This document shows, in pieces, positions 1 to 7,442 of a DNA stretch of 8,337 bases (its first letter is position 1; the number at the start of each line of letters is the position of its first letter). The position numbers and the translations under genes were made by a program. Source of the stretch: Desulfobacterales bacterium (lineage in GTDB: Bacteria; Desulfobacterota; Desulfobacteria; Desulfobacterales; JAUCGF01); NCBI GenBank assembly GCA_029940345.1, contig JAOZRC010000145.1:1629-9965 (forward strand), read 5' to 3'. The notes under the pieces were generated by a model. The model ran no database searches. It was not told the origin of the DNA and saw nothing but the letters and a program-made list of their open reading frames with translations.

Positions 1-3000
1 TGATTGTACTTTTCGGACTGGTAGGCCTCAACCGGCTGCCGGTTCAATTAACGCCTGATGTGGAAACCCCGCAGATCACGGTTTCAACCGTTTGGCCGGG
101 CGCCACGCCTTATGAGATTGAAAAAGATATTGTTGAGCAGCAGGAAGAGGTGCTGAAAGGTATCCAGAAACTGACCCTGATGGAAAGCTCCTGTTTTAAC
201 AATATGGGAAGCGTTACGCTGACTTTTGAAGTCGGCTCCGATATTGACGCCGCTTTGCTCAGGGTGTCCAATAAACTCAACGAGGTGCGCCGCTATCCCC
301 AAAATGTTGAAAAACCGGTGATCGAAGCATCCGGGGCGCAAAGTTCGCCGGTGATCTGGATGGTTCTCAAAATCACCGAAGGCAAGCCTGCTGAGGTTTG
401 GTCTTATCGCACCTTTTTTGAAAACGAGCTGCGCCAGCATCTGGAACGAGTGCCCGGCGTGGGATCGCTTTTCGTTTTCGGCGGATCGGAAGAACGGCTT
501 GAAGTGGTCATATCACCGTATAAAATGGCCAAATTCAACCTGACGATTAACGATGTGATCGCACGTCTGAATACGGCCAACGTCGATGTATCCGCCGGTA
601 CGCTGGGATTGGCCAAAAAAAATTACCGCGTCCGAACAGTGAGCCAGTTTCAAGCGGTTGCTGATCCGCTCAAGGTGGTGCTGCGTGATGACGGCATTCA
701 TCGCATCTTTCTGCGGGATATTGCTATCACGCGCATCGGCTACGCCCCTAATGATGTTTCCGTGATGCACAATGGTGCGCCGGTGATTGTCGTGGGCGTG
801 CGTAAACAGCAGGGCGCCAATGTCATTCGCCTGACCGAGCGCACCAAAGGGGTGGTTGAACGCCTGAACCAAGGCATTTTGAAAAAGCACAATCTTTCCT
901 TCAAGATCGTTTATGAGCAAACCCCTTATATCAACCGCGCGATCTCCCTGGTGCAGCGCAATGTGGTTATCGGCGGTCTGCTGGCGCTGTGTGTGCTGCT
1001 TATTTTTTTAAGAAGCGTCTCTTCAACACTGGTCACCGCTATCGCCATTCCGATTTCGGTGATCGGCGCGTTCATCTCTTTATGGATGTTTAACCGCAGT
1101 TTGAATGTTGTCAGCCTGGCCGGCATCTCGTTTGCGGTGGGAATGCTGGTGGATAATGCCATTGTGGTGTTGGAAAATATCGACCGCCATCGCAAAATGG
1201 GCAAAACCGGCTTTCAGGCGTCTTATGAGGGCGCTAAAGAGGTGTGGGGCGCGGTGCTGGCCTCTACGATCACGACCGTTGCGGTTTTCCTGCCGGTGAT
1301 TTTCATTCGACAGGAGGCCGGCCAGCTCTTTAAGGATATCGCCATTGCCATCACGTTTGCCATTTTGGTCAGTTTGGTCGTGTCGGTGACATCCATTCCC
1401 ACGCTGACGAATATATTTTATAAACGTTCCAAAAACCGAAAACAGTATTTCAATTTTATCGGACAAATCGGCCTTTTTTTCGGTAAAATCATTCTGGCAA
1501 TTTCCGGGTTCACTTTGAAGAATTGGTTTACCCGGATAATGACCGTTGTCATCCTTACCGGAATCGCTTTTTTTACCGTTATCCAACTCATGCCCAAAGC
1601 GGAATACCTGCCCCAGGGCAATCGCAACCTGATTTTAAACATCATGATTCCGCCACCAGGGTACTCTTTCAATAAACGCCAGGAGATCGGCAATTTTATT
1701 TTCAAAACCACGCGCCCCTATTTTGAAAATGATTTCAAAGATGGCATCCCCCAAATCAAAAATATGTTTTACGTAGCGGCGGATCGCATGATGCTTTTTG
1801 GCGCGATCAGCAAACATGAAACCCGGGCGCGTGAGATGATGCCGCTGTTTACGCGGGTATTGCACAGTATTCCCGGCATGTTCGGCGTGAGCATTCAAGC
1901 CGGAATTTTTCAAACCGGCCTGGGACGCGGCCGCACCGTGAGCATCAATATTGACGGAGAAAGCATTGATGGCATTATCGCCAGCGCCCGCATCCTGTTC
2001 GGCGCGGTCAAAAAAGGATTGCCTAAGGCCCAGGTGCGTCCGGTTCCTTCGCTGGAAAACAGCTATCCCGAAGCCAATTTTATTCCCGACCGCGCCAAAG
2101 CGCTGGCCAATGGTTTGACCGAAACGGAAATTGGGCGCTATATTGATGTGATTATGGATGGCCGCATAATAGGCGAGTTCAAACCACAACAAAAAAAAAA
2201 GACCGACTTGATTTTAATGGGCGCTCAGGAAACCGTCAAAACACCGGAAGATATTCAAAAATCGGTGATTGCCAATCGTTTCGGCCAGTTAATCCGCATT
2301 GCCGACATCAGTGAACTCCAATACAGTCAGGGCATGATGCAGATCGATCATCTGGAGCGCAAGCGTACAATCAAACTCGAAGTTACGCCTTCATCAGTAA
2401 TGCCGCTGCAAACCGCTATGGAAATAATCGAAAAAAAGATTATTCAGCCGCTGCAAACCGCCGGCAAGTTGAAAGGCGTCAATGTCAGTGTGGGCGGCAA
2501 TGCAGACAAGCTCTCCGAAGCCATGCAAACCATTCAATGGAATCTGATCATGGCGGCGATTATCATCTATCTGCTCATGGCCGCTCTGTTTGAGAACTTC
2601 TTCTATCCGTTTATCATTATGTTCACCGTGCCGCTGGCCGCGGCCGGCGGTTTTATCGGTTTACAATTGGTGAATCGCTTTATCGCACCTCAAGCCTTTG
2701 ATATCGTAACCATGCTGGGTTTTATCATTTTGGTGGGCACAGTGGTGAACAACGCCATCCTGATCGTCCACCAGACGTTGAATAATGTGCGTATCCACGG
2801 CATGATTGGTATAGAAGCGGTAACCGAATCGGTCAAAAGCAGGCTTCGGCCTATTTTTATGAGCACCACCACCAGTATATTCGGCATGGCTCCGTTGGTG
2901 CTGTCCACCGGCGCGGGCAGTGAGTTGTACCGCGGTCTGGGAAGCGTGCTTTTGGGCGGCCTGGCGATCTCCACCATTTTTACGGTGTTTGTCATTCCGG

Positions 3001-3050
3001 CGTTGCTCGCCTTTTTTATCGGGTTTGAACACCGCCAGCGGGAAACCTAA
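1..3050 (+). CDS. RND-family efflux transporter permease, AcrB/HAE1 type (5' partial)
   Basis: Inner-membrane, proton-driven pump subunit that normally works as a trimer with a periplasmic adaptor and an outer-membrane channel to export drugs or other amphiphiles. The reading frame is already open at position 3 (IVLFGLVGLNRLPVQLTPDV) and stops with TAA at 3048-3050. About 1016 residues are present against a usual 1030-1050, so probably only about 20 N-terminal residues (start of TM1) lie before the window; the GTG at 60 is not the real start. Visible marks are the N-terminal VSTVWPGATPYEIE porter motif, TM4 GMLVDNAIVVLENIDRH (about 1140-1190), TM10 VGTVVNNAILIV (about 2736-2771) and the C-terminal SRLRPIFMSTTTSIFGMAPL segment. 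The TM4 acidic pair is D-N and the TM10 lysine of AcrB is N, a variant I recall from many non-enterobacterial RND pumps. The substrate cannot be read from sequence. An adaptor gene is expected just upstream. Confidence 0.93.
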   Translation, partial: IVLFGLVGLNRLPVQLTPDVETPQITVSTVWPGATPYEIEKDIVEQQEEVLKGIQKLTLMESSCFNNMGSVTLTFEVGSDIDAALLRVSNKLNEVRRYPQNVEKPVIEASGAQSSPVIWMVLKITEGKPAEVWSYRTFFENELRQHLERVPGVGSLFVFGGSEERLEVVISPYKMAKFNLTINDVIARLNTANVDVSAGTLGLAKKNYRVRTVSQFQAVADPLKVVLRDDGIHRIFLRDIAITRIGYAPNDVSVMHNGAPVIVVGVRKQQGANVIRLTERTKGVVERLNQGILKKHNLSFKIVYEQTPYINRAISLVQRNVVIGGLLALCVLLIFLRSVSSTLVTAIAIPISVIGAFISLWMFNRSLNVVSLAGISFAVGMLVDNAIVVLENIDRHRKMGKTGFQASYEGAKEVWGAVLASTITTVAVFLPVIFIRQEAGQLFKDIAIAITFAILVSLVVSVTSIPTLTNIFYKRSKNRKQYFNFIGQIGLFFGKIILAISGFTLKNWFTRIMTVVILTGIAFFTVIQLMPKAEYLPQGNRNLILNIMIPPPGYSFNKRQEIGNFIFKTTRPYFENDFKDGIPQIKNMFYVAADRMMLFGAISKHETRAREMMPLFTRVLHSIPGMFGVSIQAGIFQTGLGRGRTVSINIDGESIDGIIASARILFGAVKKGLPKAQVRPVPSLENSYPEANFIPDRAKALANGLTETEIGRYIDVIMDGRIIGEFKPQQKKKTDLILMGAQETVKTPEDIQKSVIANRFGQLIRIADISELQYSQGMMQIDHLERKRTIKLEVTPSSVMPLQTAMEIIEKKIIQPLQTAGKLKGVNVSVGGNADKLSEAMQTIQWNLIMAAIIIYLLMAALFENFFYPFIIMFTVPLAAAGGFIGLQLVNRFIAPQAFDIVTMLGFIILVGTVVNNAILIVHQTLNNVRIHGMIGIEAVTESVKSRLRPIFMSTTTSIFGMAPLVLSTGAGSELYRGLGSVLLGGLAISTIFTVFVIPALLAFFIGFEHRQRET

Positions 3051-3134
3051 ATTCATTTTCAGATGGGAATAAGTGATATTTTCATTCAATGCCGGGATAT
3101 TGCCTTATAGGACATTGCAGAGAGAAATCAACCG

Positions 3135-3141
3135 AAAGGAG
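3135..3141 (+). promoter_or_regulatory. Ribosome binding site of the hybrid kinase gene
   Basis: AAAGGAG lies five bases before the ATG at 3147, a near-ideal Shine-Dalgarno match. It fixes the kinase start at that ATG. The rest of the 96-base gap after the pump gene shows no convincing terminator hairpin and no clear sigma-70 or sigma-54 promoter, so co-transcription with the pump is possible but unproven. Confidence 0.8.
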
Positions 3142-3146
3142 TTGGC

Positions 3147-6100
3147 ATGTTGACATTTCGTTCCATTCGCTCAAAGATTATTTTTTGTTCAAGCCTGTGC
3201 CTGTTGCTTCTGGGCGTAACCATCATTGCCTATGCTACGGTATACGTTCGCAATCTTGCCATTCAAAGGGCTCGCGATGAAATTCGATATATCGCATGTG
3301 ATCGGGCGGAACATGTCCGGTATGAATTTGATAAGGCGATGGCGAGTTTGCATACATTGGCCGTGATCATGCGCAAAACGAAAGACCCCCTCGACCCCCT
3401 GATCATCGAACGCGAGCAGGTGGACATTCTGTTGCAGTCTGTGATCAAACAAAATAAAAATATCCTTGGGGCATACACCTGTTGGTTGCCTGATGCCTTT
3501 GATAACAGAGTCAAATTCTATGAAAACGAACCGGGGTATGGAAAAACAGGTCGCTTTGCACCATACTGGTATCGGAACAACCACGGAATCATCGACGTTA
3601 TACCGTATCGACATCTTCATACAGGAGACTGTGATGCGTACTGTCTTGTTCCTAAAAAGACAAAACAGCCATTTGTTACAGATCCGCACATCCACAAAAT
3701 AGGCGGAAAAGACGTCATGATTGTTTCATTGTTGATGCCGATCATTTTTAAAGAACAATACTACGGTAGCGTAGGCATAGATATTAAAGCTGACGTGCTG
3801 CAGCATTTAACCGAAAAGAACGGAATCCATACAAAAGAAATCCGGGTTACCATTCTGACCGCCAGCGGTAAGATAATCGGAACGACAGGCCGGCCGGACC
3901 TGATAGGCAAGGATGCAACTGCTATATCTGAAAACTTTGGCCAGGATTTTAAAAAAATCGTTAAAACAGAGGAACTCGAAAATTTATCTCAAGACATGGT
4001 GAAATTCTTTATTCCCATTAAAATCGCCGGTTCAAGTCCTTGGTGGGTCATTGACTCATTACCTGACAATGTAATCACTTCCGAAGCTGCATCCCTGTCA
4101 AAGCGTCTGATATTTGTTGGATTAGGCTGTATCGCTATATCAATTTTAGTTTTATGGCTATTTACATTCCATATTGTCCGTTCTTTGGATTTGTTAGTAA
4201 AAGGTGTCAAAAAAATTAAACTTGGCCATTATGGTGAGATTGTTGAAGATGTGAGTTCTTCAGACGAAATTGGAAAACTTGCTACCGCATTTAACAATAT
4301 GTCAATTGAGATTAAAAAGAAAGAGCTTGAACGTAATAAGATCGAAAAAGCGCTTAAACAATCCGAGCAAAAATTCAGAACGATCTTCGACTATGCTGGA
4401 GATGCTATTGTCATTCACGACCTCAAGGGGCGCTTTATAGACGTTAACCGGGAGGTCTATGAACGTTTAGGTTACAGCAAAGAAGAGCTCATACAGATGA
4501 CGCCGACAGACCTATATACGCCGGAGTATGCTGACCTTGTTCCGAAACGAATTGAGGAGCTGCAAAGGCAAGGGAGCAGTTTTTTTCTGACCTATCATGT
4601 ACGTCGGGATGGGACTGCCATCCCTTCTGAAGTGAGCAGTCGGATTGTTGAGCTTTGCGGAAAACAAGTGGTGCTAAGCATTTCCCGCGACATCTCTGAG
4701 CGCTTAAGTGACGAGGAGGCGCTACGGGAGCAAGAAGCCTATCTGTCGAGCATATTCCGGGCTGCCCCGACCGGCATTGGGGTGGTCTGTGACAGAGTTA
4801 TCCAGAAGGTTAATGACAGATTGTGTGAGATGACAGGCTATTTGAACCATGAACTACGAGGAAAAAACGCAAAATTTCTTTATCCTACTGACGAAGACTT
4901 CGAGTATGTGGGGAGGGAAAAATACCAACAAATACGAAAACAGGGAACCGGGACAGTGGAGACTAAATGGCAGCGTAAGGACGGCAAAGTGATCGACGTG
5001 CTGCTGAGTTCAACTCCCATTGACGTTGAAAATTGGTCTGCCGGCATTACTTTTACGGCACTGGACATAACACGGCGTAAAAAAACAGAGCATGAATTGC
5101 AAGAAAGCGAATTGAAATATCGGGCCATGATGGAAGCGATGAAAGATCCGGTCTATATTTGCTCTGCCGATTACCGGGTTGAATATATGAATCCGGCCAT
5201 GATTAAAAGAACAGGACGGGATGCCACAGGAGAGCATTGTTTCAAAGCCATACACGATTTGGATAAAAAATGCCCGTGGTGTGAATACAATCGAATTTCT
5301 GAACACGAGCATTTCATGTCAGATATTGTCAGCCCTAAGGACAACCGTTCTTATCATGCCTCCCACTCTCCTGTTGTTCATGCCAACGGCTCTATTTCAA
5401 AGATGACTGTTTTAAGAGATACGACTGATTATAAGACAATGGAAACCCAACTCCGGCAAGCCCAGAAAATGGAGTCCATCGGTACGCTTGCAGGTGGAAT
5501 TGCACACGATTTCAATAATATCCTTACCCCGGTGTCCGGTTATTTAGAGATTATGTTGGATGAGGTTTCCAAAGATAACCCGTTACGCACTTACCTTGAA
5601 GAGGTCTTTAACGGGACTAAACGTGCAACTGCATTGGTTAAACAAATTCTTTCCTTCAGCCGCCAATCTGATCACGAACTTCATCCGCTAAAAATTCAAC
5701 TCGTCATCCGGGAAGCCTTAAAGCTGATCACGTCTTCCCTGCCAAGCACCATTGAGATCAGTCAAAATGTTAAAAAAGACTGCGGTTTGGTGCTTGCAGA
5801 CCCCACCCAGATTCACCAGATCGTTATGAACCTGTGTACCAATGCCTTTCATTCCATGGAGGAAACCGGCGGGAAGCTGACAGTTAGCCTCAATGAAACC
5901 GAGTTAACCGCCGAGGATTTAGAAAATTCAGCCCTGACTCCGGGTGCATTTGTCAGCCTGAAGGTGGCGGACACTGGCACAGGCATAGAACAGGGCAACA
6001 TGGAACGCATATTCGACCCCTATTTTACCACCAAGGAAAAAGGCAAGGGGACGGGCTTGGGACTTGCCGTAATTTCCGGCATTGTTAAAAGCCATGGCGG

Positions 6101-6587
6101 AAAAATCACCGTTGAAAGTGAGGTCGGAAAAGGCACTGAATTTAGGGTTTACTTTCCCACGATCAAACCGCAGGAAACGGCGCAGGAAAATACAATTGAT
6201 GCACCTGCTCAAAAAGGAACCGAACGCATCCTTTGGGTTGATGACGAGGATATGATTGTTGAAATGGGGCGAGAAATGCTTGAACGTTTAGGGTATCATG
6301 TAACTGCTCAAAACGGCAGCGTCGATGCTTTAGAGACTTTTCGGGCACAGCCGGACAAATTTGATCTTGTCATCACTGATCTGACCATGCCGAATCTGAC
6401 TGGAGATAAACTGGCCGTGGAACTGATGAAAATTCGGTCTGATATTCCTGTCATACTATGCACCGGATTCAGTGAGAAGATGTCCAGGGAAAAGGCGGAG
6501 TCCCTGGGGATTAAGAAGTTTTTATTGAAACCTGTTATCAGAAAGGACATTACTAAAATGATACGTGATGTATTAGATAATAAATAA
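3147..6587 (+). CDS. Hybrid sensor histidine kinase: dCache-HAMP-PAS-PAS-PAS-HisKA-HATPase-receiver
   Basis: Membrane sensor kinase of 1146 residues. TM1 is about residues 11-34. A periplasmic dCache_1-like sensor spans about 35-318 (GRFAPYWYRN near 135-144, YYGSVGIDI near 205-213), TM2 about 320-344 and HAMP about 345-398. PAS1 is about 407-520, PAS2 about 532-645 and PAS3 about 655-763. The HisKA H-box is LAGGIAHDFNN with phospho-accepting His787. The ATPase has N-box Asn895/Asn899, G1 DTGTGI (942-947), F-box IFDPYFTTK (955-963) and G2 KGTGLGLA (967-974). The C-terminal receiver, about 1027-1146, has acidic Asp1032/Asp1033, phospho-acceptor Asp1078, Thr1106 and Lys1128. All catalytic residues are intact, so autophosphorylation and transfer to the fused receiver are expected. 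There is no DNA-binding output, so a separate phosphotransfer protein or regulator elsewhere is likely. PAS3 has a C-x4-H-x5-C-x2-C motif (698-712) that may bind a metal or sense redox. The ligand of the periplasmic domain is unknown; the canonical amino-acid-binding dCache signature was not recognised. Confidence 0.95.
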   Translation: MLTFRSIRSKIIFCSSLCLLLLGVTIIAYATVYVRNLAIQRARDEIRYIACDRAEHVRYEFDKAMASLHTLAVIMRKTKDPLDPLIIEREQVDILLQSVIKQNKNILGAYTCWLPDAFDNRVKFYENEPGYGKTGRFAPYWYRNNHGIIDVIPYRHLHTGDCDAYCLVPKKTKQPFVTDPHIHKIGGKDVMIVSLLMPIIFKEQYYGSVGIDIKADVLQHLTEKNGIHTKEIRVTILTASGKIIGTTGRPDLIGKDATAISENFGQDFKKIVKTEELENLSQDMVKFFIPIKIAGSSPWWVIDSLPDNVITSEAASLSKRLIFVGLGCIAISILVLWLFTFHIVRSLDLLVKGVKKIKLGHYGEIVEDVSSSDEIGKLATAFNNMSIEIKKKELERNKIEKALKQSEQKFRTIFDYAGDAIVIHDLKGRFIDVNREVYERLGYSKEELIQMTPTDLYTPEYADLVPKRIEELQRQGSSFFLTYHVRRDGTAIPSEVSSRIVELCGKQVVLSISRDISERLSDEEALREQEAYLSSIFRAAPTGIGVVCDRVIQKVNDRLCEMTGYLNHELRGKNAKFLYPTDEDFEYVGREKYQQIRKQGTGTVETKWQRKDGKVIDVLLSSTPIDVENWSAGITFTALDITRRKKTEHELQESELKYRAMMEAMKDPVYICSADYRVEYMNPAMIKRTGRDATGEHCFKAIHDLDKKCPWCEYNRISEHEHFMSDIVSPKDNRSYHASHSPVVHANGSISKMTVLRDTTDYKTMETQLRQAQKMESIGTLAGGIAHDFNNILTPVSGYLEIMLDEVSKDNPLRTYLEEVFNGTKRATALVKQILSFSRQSDHELHPLKIQLVIREALKLITSSLPSTIEISQNVKKDCGLVLADPTQIHQIVMNLCTNAFHSMEETGGKLTVSLNETELTAEDLENSALTPGAFVSLKVADTGTGIEQGNMERIFDPYFTTKEKGKGTGLGLAVISGIVKSHGGKITVESEVGKGTEFRVYFPTIKPQETAQENTIDAPAQKGTERILWVDDEDMIVEMGREMLERLGYHVTAQNGSVDALETFRAQPDKFDLVITDLTMPNLTGDKLAVELMKIRSDIPVILCTGFSEKMSREKAESLGIKKFLLKPVIRKDITKMIRDVLDNK

Positions 6588-6589
6588 GC

Positions 6590-6627
6590 ACCTGGCCACA
6601 ACTTTGTCAGCATCGCTTTCGCCAGGT
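6590..6627. repeat. Inverted repeat just after the kinase stop codon
   Basis: ACCTGGC at 6590-6596 is perfectly repeated in inverse as GCCAGGT at 6621-6627, with a 24-base spacer. It begins three bases after the kinase stop codon. The long loop and lack of a following T-run make it a poor intrinsic terminator. Its right arm overlaps the left arm of the next palindrome by three bases, so the two RNA hairpins would compete. Confidence 0.45.
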
Positions 6628-6682
6628 TTGCAACCCGGCAGTATTGGGCGGCAGTTTGCAAACCCACTGCGAGCAGAGCGAT
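6612..6682. repeat. 71-base imperfect palindromic intergenic element
   Basis: Nested inverted blocks share one centre: ATCGCT (6612-6617) with AGCGAT (6677-6682), CGC (6620-6622) with GCG (6669-6671), and GGTTTGCAA (6625-6633) with TTGCAAACC (6656-6664). The 22-base centre (6634-6655) can add a small CCC/GGG pairing. The inner right arm is part of a perfect 10-base palindrome, GTTTGCAAAC (6654-6663). Such symmetry suggests a REP-like or small non-autonomous repeat, or a structured RNA between the kinase and the cyclase. No T-tract follows, so it is not a standard terminator. Copy number elsewhere in the genome cannot be seen from here. Confidence 0.5.
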
Positions 6683-6728
6683 AAATACCCGAAAACTTTT
6701 GGTCTAGTACTTATACATTTTGTTTTTG

Positions 6729-7442
6729 ATGCTGTTGAAAGGCGCGCCCCCGTTCAATGTTAAATATAATGGCTCCATTAAATCATTTTATCCAGAAAAC
6801 CGGATGCTCATCGCCAATATTATATCCAATATTATTGGTGTTTTGATCGTGAATCTCATCAGCACACGCGCCGTTACGCTGACAGAACCTGAAATCGCTC
6901 ACCTTGCATATCAGATCAATCTTATTTTTAATCCGAGTGCCTTTATTACCGGAACGCTACTGGGCTTGCAATACGAACGGCCGATTCGTCAATATCTCAA
7001 TCTGAAATACAGTAACCAACCCATTCCGGATGCCATTGTCCTGAAAGCGCGTCAAAGACTGCTTAATGAGCCGTTTTTTCTCATTGGGATGGATATTTTA
7101 CTGTGGAGCATCGCAGCAATTCTCTTTCCCACCCTGTTTGGACATTACGGAGCCGGACATGGAGCGGTGGGTCGCGCTTTTTTTCAAAGCCTGCTCACCG
7201 GCTTTATCACGGTTACAATTGCGTTTTTCATTTTGGAATATGTTCTCCAAAAGTGGCTGGCACCCCATTTTTTTCCTGACGGCGGCCTTTACAAGACCCC
7301 CCGAACGATGCGCATCCGTATTCGCACACGGCTATTCGCGCTTATTTTCGCATGCAACCTGGTTCCCTTTTTTGCCTTTCTGTGTATGCTGATGGGAACC
7401 TATCGCGTCCCTATTGAGCTGGCCGGATTTTGGACTATTTAA
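6729..7442 (+). CDS. N-terminal membrane part of a class III cyclase (5' fragment of a frameshifted gene)
   Basis: A frame of 237 residues from ATG 6729; an in-frame TTG at 6720 is a possible alternative start. Neither has a good Shine-Dalgarno, and an in-frame TAG at 6705-6707 limits extension. The product is hydrophobic with about five membrane segments, at nucleotides of roughly 6804-6866, 6915-6977, 7071-7136, 7179-7247 and 7329-7397. Between them lie polar stretches such as KARQRLLNEPFF and the basic MRIRIRTRL before the last one. Content and order match, from memory, the membrane region of 6-TM adenylate/guanylate cyclases of Desulfobacterota. The frame ends at TAA 7440-7442 just where the last TM-HAMP-cyclase part continues in another frame, so this is best read as the 5' piece of one broken or mis-sequenced gene. 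By itself it has no catalytic domain. The membrane region may sense a signal or simply anchor the enzyme; its ligand is unknown. Confidence 0.7.
   Translation: MLLKGAPPFNVKYNGSIKSFYPENRMLIANIISNIIGVLIVNLISTRAVTLTEPEIAHLAYQINLIFNPSAFITGTLLGLQYERPIRQYLNLKYSNQPIPDAIVLKARQRLLNEPFFLIGMDILLWSIAAILFPTLFGHYGAGHGAVGRAFFQSLLTGFITVTIAFFILEYVLQKWLAPHFFPDGGLYKTPRTMRIRIRTRLFALIFACNLVPFFAFLCMLMGTYRVPIELAGFWTI
7416..7442 (+). other. Apparent frameshift joining the two cyclase fragments
   Basis: The upstream frame reads through ELAGFWTI to TAA at 7440-7442. The downstream frame is closed by TGA at 7415-7417 and open from 7418 (AGRILDYLREAIL). The join must therefore fall at about 7418-7439 and needs the effect of one missing base. 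The TTTT run at 7428-7431 is a plausible place for a lost T. The sequence is not a standard -1 slippery heptamer in the upstream frame (zero-frame codons GGA TTT TGG ACT ATT TAA). Confidence 0.7.

Noticed and set aside
60..62. GTG as the start of the pump gene
   Set aside because: The frame is open and clearly RND-like upstream to the window edge, so this is an internal valine codon.
1635..2192. Long open frame on the minus strand (185 residues) and several others opposite the pump gene
   Set aside because: They lie antisense to a clearly conserved RND coding sequence, have no recognisable domains and are typical shadows of a biased codon pattern.
3051..3134. Terminator or promoter between pump and kinase
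   Set aside because: Only very short pairings and weak AT-rich boxes are visible; none is convincing by eye.
3089..3280. 63-residue plus-strand frame across the pump-kinase gap
   Set aside because: It overlaps the kinase start in another frame, has no good ribosome site, and its peptide shows no family features.
6699..6719. Possible promoter (TATACA at 6712-6717) before the cyclase
   Set aside because: No acceptable -35 box at 16-18 bases, and it would place the transcript start almost on the start codon.
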